DNA from: Tenacibaculum finnmarkense genomovar ulcerans
GTDB lineage: Bacteria; Bacteroidota; Bacteroidia; Flavobacteriales; Flavobacteriaceae
Assembly (NCBI RefSeq): GCF_900239495.1
Contig: NZ_OENE01000023.1
Coordinates: forward strand, 1-64,000
Direction: 5' to 3'
Length of the DNA: 64,000 bases
The position numbers and the translations under genes were made by a program. The notes below the pieces were generated by a model, which was given only the letters and a program-made list of their open reading frames with translations, searched no databases and had not been told where the DNA came from. Below, piece by piece: positions 53,429-63,482 of the stretch. The stretch's first letter is position 1; the number at the start of each line of letters is the position of its first letter.

Positions 53429-54208
53429 TTATTCAATGTTTAAATTACTAATTACTTTTATGCGTGTGGTATTGTATTTTTGACCTTTATAAACACCATT
53501 TTCTTGCTTTTTTAATTGATAAATAGCCTGATATGTTCCTTTTTTATAAGGTATAAAATAGAACATTCCATTTTTATCTGTTTTTTTAATAGATGTCCAA
53601 CCATCGGGGCTATATACTTTTATTTCTTTATCAGTAGCAATTTCCCCATCAATATAAAACCGTGCATATACTTTTTCTTTTACCCGCCAAGTTGCTTTAT
53701 GACTGTTGTAACTTCCGTAGCCATTTTTAGCAGGAAAAGGAACAATATCATATTTCATCATCGGCTTTAAATTAGGCATTCCTTCTTGTTTTACCCGCCA
53801 TGAAGTAGCTTCAAAAGTGGTACGTAAATAAGCGGCATCTTTTAATAAACCCAAGCCATGTTTGGTATAATCTTTAATACTACCGGTTTCATTAAAGGCT
53901 ACTATTTGATAAATTCCTGGTGTTTTTGGGGTAAAAGTTCCTGATACCGATACTTCAGACGGCGTTAAAACCAATGCTTCTTTCTTATCAGAATTAGGCA
54001 GTTTTACATAGCCTTTAAATTCTTTAAAAATTTCACCATCGTACCATTTTAAGCCTTTTTCTATAACATTTTCTCTGATTTCACCAAAGTATAAATTTAC
54101 CTTAGCCTTATCGCCTACTTTTCCTTTATTTTTTATTTGCATCCAAACACTATGTGACATGAATATTGGCAATATTATTAAAATTAGTAAAAAATTTATT
54201 TTTTTCAT
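53429..54208 (-). CDS. DUF4198 periplasmic protein, TonB receptor partner
   Basis: A 259-residue exported protein. A signal peptide of about 19 residues ends just before HSVWMQI, so the mature protein starts with the His-x-x-Trp typical of DUF4198 (a family linked to nickel/cobalt or iron uptake operons). Two beta-sandwich-like halves follow, the second with VYSPDGWTSIKKTDKNGMF. It lies 66 bp after the second TonB receptor gene and is probably in its transcript. It may bind metal or a metal complex in the periplasm; this is inference. Confidence 0.82.
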   Translation of the reverse strand: MKKINFLLILIILPIFMSHSVWMQIKNKGKVGDKAKVNLYFGEIRENVIEKGLKWYDGEIFKEFKGYVKLPNSDKKEALVLTPSEVSVSGTFTPKTPGIYQIVAFNETGSIKDYTKHGLGLLKDAAYLRTTFEATSWRVKQEGMPNLKPMMKYDIVPFPAKNGYGSYNSHKATWRVKEKVYARFYIDGEIATDKEIKVYSPDGWTSIKKTDKNGMFYFIPYKKGTYQAIYQLKKQENGVYKGQKYNTTRIKVISNLNIE

Positions 54209-54222
54209 GATCTATTTTTTTT

Positions 54223-54263
54223 AAACCGATACAATGTTTAAAACTGTAAAATTGTATCGGTTT
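54223..54263. other. 13-bp inverted repeat between receptor and DUF4198 gene
   Basis: AAACCGATACAAT and ATTGTATCGGTTT are perfect complements 15 bp apart. No T-run follows on the reading (minus) strand, so it is more likely an mRNA-processing or stability hairpin than a terminator. Confidence 0.6.
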
Positions 54264-54274
54264 ATCTAGGGGGA

Positions 54275-56722
54275 TTAAAATCTGTATCGTGTTGTTACAC
54301 TAAATTGTGTTGGGTCTATCGGATTTACACTACCATATCGATAGGCAAAAAAGGTAAATTCATCTAAAATATTGGTTACTTTTAAATTTACATCAAAGTT
54401 TTTTTGCTGATAACCAATACCCGCATTTAACAAGGTATATGCCTTTTGGATATATGGATTATTTCCTCTATAAAAATCATTTCCAAGACGTTCACCTGTA
54501 TATTGACCGCCAAAATTAAGTGAGAAATTTTTTAAAGCACCACTATTAAATTTATAATCAGCCCAAAATGCTAACTGATGTTCTGGGGTTTGCTGTGGTC
54601 TGGTTCCTGCTTTAAAAAACCCGCCTTCGCCATATTCGGCAGCTATATAAGAATAATTTGCACTTAAAGTTACTCCTTCTAAAGGTTTTGCAGAAAGGTC
54701 AAATTCTAGTCCTTTATATTTTGTTCCTGAAGCAATAGCATGTCTTTCTGGTCTGTTAGGGCTTGTTACATAACCATCGCTATTAATCATATAATAGGTC
54801 GCATTTACATTAAATTTTCCGTCGTAAAAACTATTTTTTGTTCCTAATTCAAATTGATTTGTGTAAAATGATGGTAAAATTTCATCATCATCATTTAATC
54901 TGAATCTGTTATTAGGATTAAAAGTATTTGTAAAACTTGCAAAAATTGAATTGTTTTGGCTAAGTTTATACGTTAAACCGATACTCGGTGTAAAAGCGAC
55001 ATCATCATATTCTTTGAATACAATATCTCCTGGTTTATTACCGCTGTAATCGATTAAATAAACATTTTCTGAACTACCATCAACAACATCCATTCTTACA
55101 GATGCTAACACGTTTAAATAATCAGTAATACTTAATAAATTTTGAAACGAAATACCTACACCTGCAAATTTAGTATCGCCTAAATAAGATTTATCCATTG
55201 CTACGGCAGCTTTTTGAGTTGTGTTTTTATTGAATAAATAAACATCGTCAAAACCTCTTATCGAATTGTAGTTTACTGTTTTTTGATTTCTATTATCGTA
55301 ATCAATACTAAAACTAGTACGATTTTTCATTCCTAAAACAGCATATTTACCTGTTAAATTAATTTGTGCCCCAAAACCATTTTCAATCCAAGATTGCTTT
55401 TCTAAAGTTCTACTAATTCTAAGATCATTTCCTTCTAAAAAATACTGATTCGAAAAACCACTTCCTGTTCTAATATAATCATAATCAGAAATTGATGTTC
55501 CTAAGGCAATGCTTAAATTCCATTGCTCATCTAATTGAGAATCTAATTTTAAATTAGCATTAAATTGATTTGAATTTCTGTTATTAAAAGGGCTTCCAAT
55601 AAACCTTTTTCTTAGATCTTTTGTTACTTTAGAATACAAACGTTGCTGTCCTTTTTGCTGCAGATAAACAGGTTTTTTAGCTCCCTTAGCATCGGTGGTA
55701 TATCCTGTGATAATTTTATCTTCAAAAATTGGCAATCCGAAATCAAACGGACGCTTGTCCTGTAAGTATTCTAGGTTCAAATCAATGGTAGTATTCTCTG
55801 ATGCTAAATACCTAAAAGCTCCATAATTAAAATGACGACTGGTTTTTACAGTTTCTCTAAAACTGTTTGCCATATCGGTTGTTGAAACAAATCGGAAGGC
55901 TAATTTTTCTGATAATTTAAAATTATAATCTAAGGTTGGCTTGATAAAATCGTAGCTTCCATATCTAAAAGAAATACTTCCTTTATTTTCAAAAAACGGC
56001 TTTTTAGTTACATAATTTATGGTTGCCCCTGGCGAAACATATCCAAAATTAATAGCCGCTCCACCTTTTAAAACCTCCACTTTTTCAAATGATTCTAATT
56101 CAGGAGTTGCTAAATATTGATTGGTTCCAAAACGAGTTCCATCTCTAAACATAAAACCTAAATAACGCGAACTTAAACCTCTTGCTCCAAAGGTTTCTGA
56201 AACTCCTCCGTATCCTTTATTAAATTGAAAAACCCCCGAAACATTGGTCATTACCTCTCCTAAAGTTAAGGCTTGTTGTTGCTCAATTAATGATTTACTT
56301 ACAACATCAGACGAGTTAGGCATGTCAATCGCTTTTGCCCCTAACCTATTGGTCGATACTTTCGATTTATTTATTTTATCTAAACTACAGTTTACAATAA
56401 CCTCTTTTAACGCCTCCATTTTAGACGACATTACCAGGCTTACAAAATTATTTTCAGCCGATAAAGTCATGTTTTTTGTAATACTTCCATAGCCCATTTT
56501 TGAAATTTTCAAACATATTTTATTCGACTTTATCTTATCTAAAATAAACGCTCCTTTACTGTTAGAATACACCCCTTTATTAATATCAGATACTATGATT
56601 GTTACATTTTCAATTGGAGTTCCATTTTTATCTGTGATTTTCCCTTGTATTGTTTTTAAATCTTGAGAAAAAATGACGGATGTTACAAACATCATTAGTA
56701 GTAATAGTCCTTTATTATTCAT
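54275..56722 (-). CDS. TonB-dependent siderophore receptor
   Basis: An 815-residue outer-membrane receptor. A signal peptide ends near VIFSQ, a carboxypeptidase-regulatory-like domain covers about 22-105 (IQGKITDKNGTPIENVTIIV), the plug about 125-240 (SLIEQQQALTLGEVMTNVSG; FEKVEVLKGGAAINFGYVSPG), and a barrel runs to the terminal RYRF. Blocks like GARGLSSRYLGFMFRDGTRFG and GYVSPGATINYVTKKP are typical of siderophore (FhuA/FepA-like) receptors. It precedes the DUF4198 gene. Its promoter has the same inverted repeat as the first receptor gene. Confidence 0.93.
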   Translation of the reverse strand: MNNKGLLLLMMFVTSVIFSQDLKTIQGKITDKNGTPIENVTIIVSDINKGVYSNSKGAFILDKIKSNKICLKISKMGYGSITKNMTLSAENNFVSLVMSSKMEALKEVIVNCSLDKINKSKVSTNRLGAKAIDMPNSSDVVSKSLIEQQQALTLGEVMTNVSGVFQFNKGYGGVSETFGARGLSSRYLGFMFRDGTRFGTNQYLATPELESFEKVEVLKGGAAINFGYVSPGATINYVTKKPFFENKGSISFRYGSYDFIKPTLDYNFKLSEKLAFRFVSTTDMANSFRETVKTSRHFNYGAFRYLASENTTIDLNLEYLQDKRPFDFGLPIFEDKIITGYTTDAKGAKKPVYLQQKGQQRLYSKVTKDLRKRFIGSPFNNRNSNQFNANLKLDSQLDEQWNLSIALGTSISDYDYIRTGSGFSNQYFLEGNDLRISRTLEKQSWIENGFGAQINLTGKYAVLGMKNRTSFSIDYDNRNQKTVNYNSIRGFDDVYLFNKNTTQKAAVAMDKSYLGDTKFAGVGISFQNLLSITDYLNVLASVRMDVVDGSSENVYLIDYSGNKPGDIVFKEYDDVAFTPSIGLTYKLSQNNSIFASFTNTFNPNNRFRLNDDDEILPSFYTNQFELGTKNSFYDGKFNVNATYYMINSDGYVTSPNRPERHAIASGTKYKGLEFDLSAKPLEGVTLSANYSYIAAEYGEGGFFKAGTRPQQTPEHQLAFWADYKFNSGALKNFSLNFGGQYTGERLGNDFYRGNNPYIQKAYTLLNAGIGYQQKNFDVNLKVTNILDEFTFFAYRYGSVNPIDPTQFSVTTRYRF

Positions 56723-56761
56723 CTTATTTATATGTTTTATTTATATTTTTTTTAAACGAAG

Positions 56762-56770
56762 GCAAAAATA
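56762..56770 (-). promoter_or_regulatory. -7 element of second TonB receptor gene
   Basis: Reading leftward, TATTTTTGC. A TTG inside the upstream inverted repeat lies 20 bp away and would serve as -33 box. Confidence 0.7.
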
Positions 56771-56781
56771 CATTACTATTC

Positions 56782-56798
56782 TTATTTAGACAAAATAA
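56782..56798. promoter_or_regulatory. Putative iron-regulator operator 2
   Basis: TTATTTAGACAAAATAA is the near-copy of the site at 27495-27511 (6 of 7 arm pairs kept). It lies 11 bp upstream of the -7 element, against 10 bp for site 1. Confidence 0.6.
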
Positions 56799-56901
56799 AA
56801 ATAACTATTTTAAAAGATATTTTCTAAATTTTAAAAAGCTGTTTAAACTTCCTCTAAAAAAATTTTGTAACTAAAAAATAAGAAATCGAATATATCAAAG
56901 G

Positions 56902-57101
56902 GAATTTAGTTCAGGTTCGCATCCTAATTCCCCCTAATTTTCAGCTTTTTTTTTGATGATTTTTATCAATTCAAATCACTTTAAAGACTAAAAGAAATTA
57001 AAACTGTATCGAAAATTTGAATTCTTTTAGCTTGATGAATTTTATGCTAAAAAGTTCTGGACACCATTTTTTTAAAGGAAAAAAATCACTCGAACGGACA
57101 G
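56902..57101. repeat. Dispersed repeat family B, copy 2
   Basis: Diverged match to 32915-33122, lying between the second receptor promoter and the metG promoter. Shared landmarks are TTCAGGTTCGCATCC, GACTAAAAG, AATTTGAATTCTTTTA and AAAATCACTCGAAC. The rest of the 455-bp gap holds the two promoters and A/T-rich sequence. Confidence 0.75.
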
Positions 57102-57147
57102 TTTATTTAATTTTTAAACAGGCTCTAAAAAGCAATTTAATTTTAAG

Positions 57148-57156
57148 TATTTTTGC
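57148..57156 (+). promoter_or_regulatory. -7 element of metG
   Basis: TATTTTTGC is an exact consensus match, 21 bp before the metG ATG. Confidence 0.65.
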
Positions 57157-57177
57157 CTATCAAAATTGATTCTTAAA

Positions 57178-59232
57178 ATGACTACACCAAAAAGATATAC
57201 CATTACAGCAGCATTACCTTACACAAACGGTCCTATACACATTGGGCATTTAGCAGGTGTTTATGTTCCTGGAGATATTTACGCACGTTTTTTACGTGGA
57301 AAAGCAAAAGATGTTGCTTTTATTTGCGGATCTGATGAGCACGGTGTAGCAATACCAATGCGTGCAAAAAAAGAAGGCGTTACCCCGCAGCATATTATTG
57401 ATAAATACCACGGAATTATTAAAAAATCATTTGTTGATTTTGGTATTTCTTTTGATAATTATTCTCGTACCTCTTCTAAGATTCATCATGAAACAGCTTC
57501 GGAATTTTTCGTTAAAATGTATAATGATGGCGAATTTATTGAAGAAGTTACTGAGCAATTATACGATGCAGAAGCAAATCAATATTTAGCAGATCGTTTT
57601 GTAGTTGGAACTTGCCCAAAATGTGGTAACGAAGAAAGCTACGGAGATCAATGTGAAAAATGTGGAACAAGCCATAACGCTACAGATTTAATCAATCCGA
57701 AATCGGCAATTACAGGAAATGTTCCTTCTTTAAAAGAAACGAAACACTGGTTTTTACCTTTAGATAAACACGAAGATTTTTTACGTAAATGGATTTTAGA
57801 AGGCCATAAAAGCGATTGGAAACCAAACGTTTTAGGACAATGTAAATCTTGGATTGATGACGGATTACGTCCTAGAGCAGTAACTCGTGATTTAGACTGG
57901 GGAATTCCTGTGCCTGTAAAAGGAGGCGAAGGAAAAGTATTATATGTTTGGTTTGATGCGCCTATCGGATATATTTCATCAACCAAAGAATGGGCTGCTC
58001 GTGAAGGTAAAAATTGGGAAGATTATTGGAAAAAAGACGATACTAAATTAGTACATTTTATCGGAAAAGATAATATTGTATTTCACTGTCTTATTTTTCC
58101 ATCGATGTTAAAAGCGCATGGAGATTATATTTTACCAGAAAATGTACCAGCAAACGAATTTTTAAATTTAGAAGGAAATAAATTATCAACCTCTAAAAAC
58201 TGGGCAGTTTGGTTGCACGAATATTTAGAAGATTTTCCTAATCAGCAAGATGTTTTACGTTACACTTTAACGGCAAACGCTCCTGAAAGTAAAGACAACG
58301 ATTTTACTTGGAAAGATTTTCAAGCAAAAAACAATAATGAGTTAGTAGCAATTTTCGGAAACTTTATAAACCGTGTCGTTGTTTTAACCAATAAATATTA
58401 CGACGGAAAAGTACCTGTTGCTGGTGATTTTTCTGAAGTTGATGAAGATACTTTAGCTACTTTAAAAGAGTTTCCTAATGTAATTGCGAAATCAATTGAG
58501 CGTTACCGTTTTAGAGAAGCGTCTCAAGAATTAATGAATTTAGCGCGTTTAGGTAATAAATATTTAGCTGATGAAGAGCCTTGGAAAATGATTAAGGTTG
58601 ATGCAGAACGCACCAAAACAATTATGAATGTAGCGTTACAAATTGCTGCTGGGTTGGCTATTTTATCAGAACCTTTTTTACCTTTTACATCTACTAAATT
58701 AAAAGGAATTTTAAATATTGATACCGCTTTAACTTGGAATGATGTATCCGAAAAAGACATTTTAATTTCAGATAATCATCAAATTAATGAAGCAGAATTA
58801 TTGTTTTCTAAAATTGAAGATGTTGAAATTGAAAAACAATTAGCAAAATTAGAAGCTACTAAAAAAGCAAACGAAGCTGAGAACAGAGTTCTTGAGCCTC
58901 AAAAAGAAACCATTGAATTTGATGATTTCACAAAAATAGATATCCGTGTAGGAACTATTACAGCAGCGGAAAAAGTAGCAAAAACTAAAAAATTATTAAA
59001 ACTTACTGTTGATGTTGGGCTTGATACTAGAACAATTGTTTCGGGTATTGCTGAAAGTTTTAAACCTGAAGATATTATCGGGCAACAAGTTTCTGTAGTT
59101 TGTAATTTAGCTCCACGTAAATTAAAAGGAATCGAAAGTCAAGGAATGATTTTAATGATTGATACTCCTGATGGTAAATTAGCCTTTGCACAACCTTCTG
59201 AAAAGGTAACAAACGGAGAGTTTATATCTTAA
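57178..59232 (+). CDS. metG: Methionine-tRNA ligase with C-terminal tRNA-binding domain
   Basis: A 684-residue class I synthetase. The HIGH motif is in [14 protein letters not shown], the zinc knuckle in [18 protein letters not shown], and the KMSKS-type loop is KLSTS. An anticodon-binding helical domain follows, and the last ~110 residues are the EMAP/Trbp111-like domain ([17 protein letters not shown]) that dimerises and binds tRNA. The ATG at 57178 is preferred over an in-frame TTG at 57166. It is monocistronic and well terminated. Confidence 0.96.
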   Translation: MTTPKRYTITAALPYTNGPIHIGHLAGVYVPGDIYARFLRGKAKDVAFICGSDEHGVAIPMRAKKEGVTPQHIIDKYHGIIKKSFVDFGISFDNYSRTSSKIHHETASEFFVKMYNDGEFIEEVTEQLYDAEANQYLADRFVVGTCPKCGNEESYGDQCEKCGTSHNATDLINPKSAITGNVPSLKETKHWFLPLDKHEDFLRKWILEGHKSDWKPNVLGQCKSWIDDGLRPRAVTRDLDWGIPVPVKGGEGKVLYVWFDAPIGYISSTKEWAAREGKNWEDYWKKDDTKLVHFIGKDNIVFHCLIFPSMLKAHGDYILPENVPANEFLNLEGNKLSTSKNWAVWLHEYLEDFPNQQDVLRYTLTANAPESKDNDFTWKDFQAKNNNELVAIFGNFINRVVVLTNKYYDGKVPVAGDFSEVDEDTLATLKEFPNVIAKSIERYRFREASQELMNLARLGNKYLADEEPWKMIKVDAERTKTIMNVALQIAAGLAILSEPFLPFTSTKLKGILNIDTALTWNDVSEKDILISDNHQINEAELLFSKIEDVEIEKQLAKLEATKKANEAENRVLEPQKETIEFDDFTKIDIRVGTITAAEKVAKTKKLLKLTVDVGLDTRTIVSGIAESFKPEDIIGQQVSVVCNLAPRKLKGIESQGMILMIDTPDGKLAFAQPSEKVTNGEFIS

Positions 59233-59261
59233 ATAAAAATAACATTTTAGTATATTCGTAG

Positions 59262-59288
59262 CCTCACTTTAAAAAGTGAGGTTTTTTT
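59262..59288 (+). terminator. Terminator of metG
   Basis: CCTCACTT and AAGTGAGG pair with a 4-bp loop, followed by TTTTTTT. Confidence 0.92.
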
Positions 59289-59306
59289 ATCTCAAATAAC
59301 TACGCT

Positions 59307-61433
59307 ATGCAACTCATCAATTATATAATTTCTCGCTGTCAAATTTCTTTAAAATCGATTCAAAGTACTATTGAATTATTAAATGAAGATTGTACTATTC
59401 CTTTTATTGCTCGTTACAGAAAAGAAAAAACTGGTAATTTAGATGAAATTGAAATCGGTTTAATAGTCGAATTAAAAGAGCAATTTGAAATCCTTGAAAA
59501 AAGAAAAAAAACAATCATCAAAGCCATTGAAGAACAAGATGCTTTAACTGATGAACTAAAAAATAAGATTGATAAAACAGAAAATATTACTGCTTTAGAA
59601 GACATTTATCTTCCTTATAAAAAGAAACGAAAGACAAAAGCCGAAACTGCTCGTAAAAATGGATTAGAACCTTTGGCAAAAATGATACTAAGTCAACGTA
59701 TAAATGACTTAGAATTTACAGCATCAAAATATAAAAACAAAGAAGTTTCATCCGAAGAAAAAGCCTTAGAAGGCGCACGACATATTATTTCTGAATGGAT
59801 AAATGAACGCACGGATGTTCGAAATAATATTCGTAAAGAATTAGCAGGTTTTTCTGTCATCAATACTAAAGTTGTAAAAACAAAAAAAGAAGAAGAAAAC
59901 GCTCAAAAATTTAAAGATTACTTTGATTGGAATGAAAGTTTTAATAGAATTCCTTCTCATAGATTTTTAGCTATTCTTCGCGCCGAAAAGGAAGGTTTTA
60001 TCAGAATAAAAATTGATATAGATAACGAAAGAGCTATTCAGAAAATAGAAAACAGTATTATTCGTTCTCAAAATAATTGTAGTGAACAGATTGAATTAGC
60101 TATTGCCGATGCTTATAAACGTTTATTATTACCCGCTTTAACAAATGAAGCAATGGTAATTGCTAAAGAAAAAGCTGATGAAAATGCCATAACAGTATTT
60201 ACAAAAAACTTACAACAACTATTATTAAGTGCTCCGTTAGGCGAAAAACGAATTTTAGCAATTGACCCAGGTTTTCGCTCGGGTTGTAAAATAGTTTGTT
60301 TAAATAAACAAGGCGATTTATTACAAAACGATACTATTTATCCACATGCACCGCAACATAAATCTGACGAAGCAATACAAAAAATAAGTGCTTTAGCTGA
60401 AAAACATAATATTGAAGCCATTGCAATTGGTAACGGAACTGCATCGAGAGAAACGAAACAGTTTATCAAAAAAATATCTTTTAAAAATAATATTTCAGTT
60501 TTTGTTATTAGTGAAGCTGGAGCATCAATTTATTCGGCTTCAAAAATTGCTAGAGATGAATTTCCTGATTACGATGTTACCGTTCGTGGTGCAATTTCTA
60601 TTGGTCGCAGATTGGCTGATCCGCTTGCCGAATTGGTTAAAATTGATGCAAAATCGATTGGCGTTGGGCAATATCAGCACGATGTTGACCAAAATAAACT
60701 AAAAAAATCATTAGATACTGTTGTTGAACATTGTGTAAATAAAGTGGGCGTAAATATAAATACGGCTAGTGTTTCGTTGTTAAGTGCTGTTTCGGGAATT
60801 GGAATAAAACTAGCCGAAAATATTGTAAATTATCGAAATGAAAATGGCGCTTTTAAAAACAGAACTGCCATAAAAAAAGTTCCTCGTTTAGGTGGAAAAG
60901 CTTTTGAACAATCCGCAGGTTTTTTACGTATTAAAAATGGCGATAATCCTTTAGATAATTCTGCTGTTCATCCTGAGCGTTATGCTTTGGTCAAACAAAT
61001 GGCTAAAGATTCTGGCAATAAAATTATCGATTTAATAGGAAATAACTCGGTTTTAAAACAATTGAAATTACAGCAATATATTACCGATTCTTACGGATTA
61101 CCAACGCTTCAAGATATTGTAAAAGAATTAGAAAAACCTGGATTAGATCCTCGAGAAAAAGCGAAAGAATTTAGTTTTAACGAACATGTTAAAAAAATTG
61201 ATGATTTAAAAACAGGCATGATTCTTCCAGGAATTATCAATAATATTACCAATTTCGGCTGTTTTGTCGATATTGGCGTAAAAGAAAGTGGTTTAGTGCA
61301 TGTTTCTAATCTTTCAAATATTTTTGTGAAAGATATAAATGAACATGTTACCTTAAATCAGCACGTACAAGTAAAGGTTTTAGAGGTCGATATAACAAGA
61401 AAACGCATTCAACTTTCTATGAATTTTAAGTAA
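59307..61433 (+). CDS. Tex-family RNA-binding protein
   Basis: A 708-residue protein of the Tex/YhgF family. The N-terminal Tex region runs to about residue 300, a YqgF/RuvC-like domain follows (RILAIDPGFRSGCKIV), then a helix-hairpin-helix part (VSLLSAVSGIGIKLAENIVNYR) and a C-terminal S1 domain (GMILPGIINNITNFGCFVDIGV). Tex binds nucleic acid and affects transcription and stress tolerance; the RuvC-like site may not be active. It is the only gene between metG and repeat copy 6. Confidence 0.94.
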   Translation: MQLINYIISRCQISLKSIQSTIELLNEDCTIPFIARYRKEKTGNLDEIEIGLIVELKEQFEILEKRKKTIIKAIEEQDALTDELKNKIDKTENITALEDIYLPYKKKRKTKAETARKNGLEPLAKMILSQRINDLEFTASKYKNKEVSSEEKALEGARHIISEWINERTDVRNNIRKELAGFSVINTKVVKTKKEEENAQKFKDYFDWNESFNRIPSHRFLAILRAEKEGFIRIKIDIDNERAIQKIENSIIRSQNNCSEQIELAIADAYKRLLLPALTNEAMVIAKEKADENAITVFTKNLQQLLLSAPLGEKRILAIDPGFRSGCKIVCLNKQGDLLQNDTIYPHAPQHKSDEAIQKISALAEKHNIEAIAIGNGTASRETKQFIKKISFKNNISVFVISEAGASIYSASKIARDEFPDYDVTVRGAISIGRRLADPLAELVKIDAKSIGVGQYQHDVDQNKLKKSLDTVVEHCVNKVGVNINTASVSLLSAVSGIGIKLAENIVNYRNENGAFKNRTAIKKVPRLGGKAFEQSAGFLRIKNGDNPLDNSAVHPERYALVKQMAKDSGNKIIDLIGNNSVLKQLKLQQYITDSYGLPTLQDIVKELEKPGLDPREKAKEFSFNEHVKKIDDLKTGMILPGIINNITNFGCFVDIGVKESGLVHVSNLSNIFVKDINEHVTLNQHVQVKVLEVDITRKRIQLSMNFK

Positions 61434-61462
61434 TTTTTTAAAGATAAAACAACTAATTATTA

Positions 61463-61557
61463 GAAGCAATTTCCCGCTTTCCGCACTCGCTTTTTTTTGA
61501 AGAAAAATCAAAAAAAGAGCTCAAACAAATGCTACAATCGGGGCTAGAAATTTGTAC
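61463..61557 (-). repeat. Structured intergenic repeat, copy 6
   Basis: Minus-strand copy with GTACAAATTTCTAGCCCCG at its start and GCGGGAAATTGCTTC at its end, in the converging gap between tex and yitT. At 61633-61660 the same gap has a short piece (ATCTGTCAACGCGAATTTAG) resembling the left end of repeat family B. Confidence 0.9.
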
Positions 61558-61693
61558 ATATTTTTTAATTATTAGATAATTTTAAAATTATAAGTTATCA
61601 AATAGAAACACCACAGAAAAAGAAGAAACTGTATCTGTCAACGCGAATTTAGTTCCGCATAACGTTTATTTAATCTTCTCGAAATAACAAAAC

Positions 61694-61726
61694 AGACCTC
61701 GCAGGTTTTAAAAACCTGTGAGGTCT
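61694..61726. repeat. Long perfect-type hairpin repeat / terminator of yitT
   Basis: AGACCTCGCAGGTTTT and AAAACCTGTGAGGTCT form a ~16-bp stem with one G-T pair and almost no loop. It lies 14 bp past the yitT stop. I remember near-identical hairpins scattered through Bacteroidota genomes, so it may be a mobile palindromic unit reused as a terminator. Confidence 0.7.
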
Positions 61727-61739
61727 AATTCTAAATATT

Positions 61740-62597
61740 TTACTTAACTGCATTTGAAGAACCTAATAATTCGGTTGCTTCTAAAACAATCATATAAGCT
61801 TCTGGATCATGCTTTTCAACCAAATTTTTAAGGGTCATAATCCTATTTTTATTGATTGATAAAAAAATGATGTTTCGCTGATTGCTTTGAGACAAATTAT
61901 TTCCTTGTATCAATGTTCCTGAAACCCCCATTTTCGAAGCGATTATCTTTTTAAGTGCTTCTAAATCTTCCGAAGCAATATGTACAATTTTATTTTGCTT
62001 ACGTCCTGTAACTACTAAATCTATAAATTTACTTGCTACAAAAATACTTAGCATCGCCCACAAAGCAAGTTCTAAATCTTTAAAAACAAGAGCTGATAAA
62101 ATAATTATTAAAATATCTAAAGTTAAAATTACCGTTCCTGGTTTAAAATTGTATTTATCTTTTAAAATACGTGCTATAATAGCACCACCACCTGCCGATG
62201 CATCTCCTTTAAAAATAACTCCAATTCCTAAGCCTACACAAACACCACCATAAATAGTCGATAACAATGTATTGTCGCTTAATGCAGGAAATTTAAAAAC
62301 CTCTCTAAATAAATCAATATATAAAGCCAAGGAAACAATAGAGATCATGGTTCTAAAAGCAAAACGTTTTCCGATGTATTTTACACTTATTAATAATAGA
62401 GGAGCGTTTGTAATTAACAACAACATCCCTATCGGGATATTGGAAATATAATTCAATACAATCGATAAACCTGAAGTACCCCCTGTTGCAATTTTATTTG
62501 GTGCTAAAAACCCAACAACACCAATCGCTAAAATTAAACTACCACTGAGTATAAAAAAATAATTTTTTAACTCATTTTTTAATTTTATAATATTCAT
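61740..62597 (-). CDS. YitT-family membrane protein
   Basis: A 285-residue membrane protein. Five or six helices with Gly-rich turns (NKIATGGTSGLSIVLNYI, IYGGVCVGLGIGVIFKGDASAGG) make up the YitT domain, and the C-terminal ~85 residues are DUF2179 (LKKIIASKMGVSGTLIQG), a small cytoplasmic ligand-binding-like domain. The transported substrate is unknown. It has its own -7 element and the long hairpin as a likely terminator. Confidence 0.9.
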   Translation of the reverse strand: MNIIKLKNELKNYFFILSGSLILAIGVVGFLAPNKIATGGTSGLSIVLNYISNIPIGMLLLITNAPLLLISVKYIGKRFAFRTMISIVSLALYIDLFREVFKFPALSDNTLLSTIYGGVCVGLGIGVIFKGDASAGGGAIIARILKDKYNFKPGTVILTLDILIIILSALVFKDLELALWAMLSIFVASKFIDLVVTGRKQNKIVHIASEDLEALKKIIASKMGVSGTLIQGNNLSQSNQRNIIFLSINKNRIMTLKNLVEKHDPEAYMIVLEATELLGSSNAVK

Positions 62598-62623
62598 TTT
62601 TTATTATTTTATTTTTTTAGGGG

Positions 62624-62632
62624 GCAAAAATA
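62624..62632 (-). promoter_or_regulatory. -7 element of yitT
   Basis: Reading leftward, TATTTTTGC, 26 bp before the yitT ATG. Confidence 0.6.
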
Positions 62633-62757
62633 CCTCTAATATTAAAAAGTAAGAGTGTTTTTAATGTTATTTATTTGAGTAAAATTAACCGAAAATTAAG
62701 TTTAACGCACCGTTTATTTACATTTCATATTTTTATTGTTTCTATTTCAAAATATAG

Positions 62758-63096
62758 TTACTTTTTAGCCCCCAACATTAAAAATTCAGTTACAGTTATT
62801 TCAGTTACATATCGTTTTTCACCTTCCGAAGTTTCATAAGAACGATAGGTTAATTTACCTTCAACCATTACTTCTTTGCCTTTTTTTAGGTATTTTTCAA
62901 TAAGCTCAGTAATTTTACCCCAGGCTATTAAATTATGCCATTGTGTATCTGTTACTTTTTCACCTGCCGAATTTTTATAGGTTTCGTTAGTTGCTAATGA
63001 AAATTTCGCTAACTTTTTACCACTTTCTAATGTAATTATTTCTGGATCATTTCCTAAATTTCCTACTAACTGTACTTTGTTTTTTAATGCGTTCAT
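62758..63096 (-). CDS. ssb: Single-stranded DNA-binding protein, tail-less form
   Basis: A 112-residue protein that is only the OB fold (NKVQLVGNLGNDPEI, WHNLIAWGKITELIEKYLKKG, GKLTYRSYETSEGEKRYVTEI). It ends FLMLGAKK and lacks the flexible linker and acidic DDDIPF-like tip that normally recruits repair and replication enzymes. So it should bind single-stranded DNA but not the usual partners. It is probably a second, accessory SSB; the main one would be elsewhere. It stands alone. Confidence 0.9.
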   Translation of the reverse strand: MNALKNKVQLVGNLGNDPEIITLESGKKLAKFSLATNETYKNSAGEKVTDTQWHNLIAWGKITELIEKYLKKGKEVMVEGKLTYRSYETSEGEKRYVTEITVTEFLMLGAKK

Positions 63097-63482
63097 CGTG
63101 TTTGTTTTTATAGTTAAATAATTTTAAATTGCCTTTCAAATAAATTGACACTGCAAAGATGAAACAGTATTGAACCTCTAATCGGTTAGTAATCGTTTGT
63201 TTTCGTTTGTAAATGAATGTAAACGTTTAATTGTTTTTTAATTATTTGTGTTTTATCAGAAAGTTGGCTACAATTCCCCCTTTTTTCGGGAAATAAAATA
63301 ATTACTTTATGCTAACGTTTAGTTAGAATATAAGAGCAACGATGGGAATATTAAACTAAAAAGGAAATACTGAACAACGAAACATTATAAATTTTTTTAA
63401 GCAATGGAATGATAAACCTTTTTACAATTAATATTTGAATAAACAAGAATTTGTAGTTGCATACTTAATATAAAAAAGAATT
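63097..63482. other. Noncoding gap before orphan membrane gene
   Basis: 386 bp without a gene. Near ssb there is a CATCTTTGC element on the minus strand (about 63156-63164) that could be its -7 box. At about 63310-63345 the sequence GCTAACGTTTAGTTAG resembles, from memory, the borders of small intergenic cassettes in this family. Nothing else is seen. Confidence 0.4.

Noticed and set aside
62664..62682. Possible third iron operator upstream of yitT (TTATTTGAGTAAAATTA)
   Set aside because: The arms do not form a proper inverted repeat and it lies 32 bp or more from the -7 element, unlike the two receptor sites.
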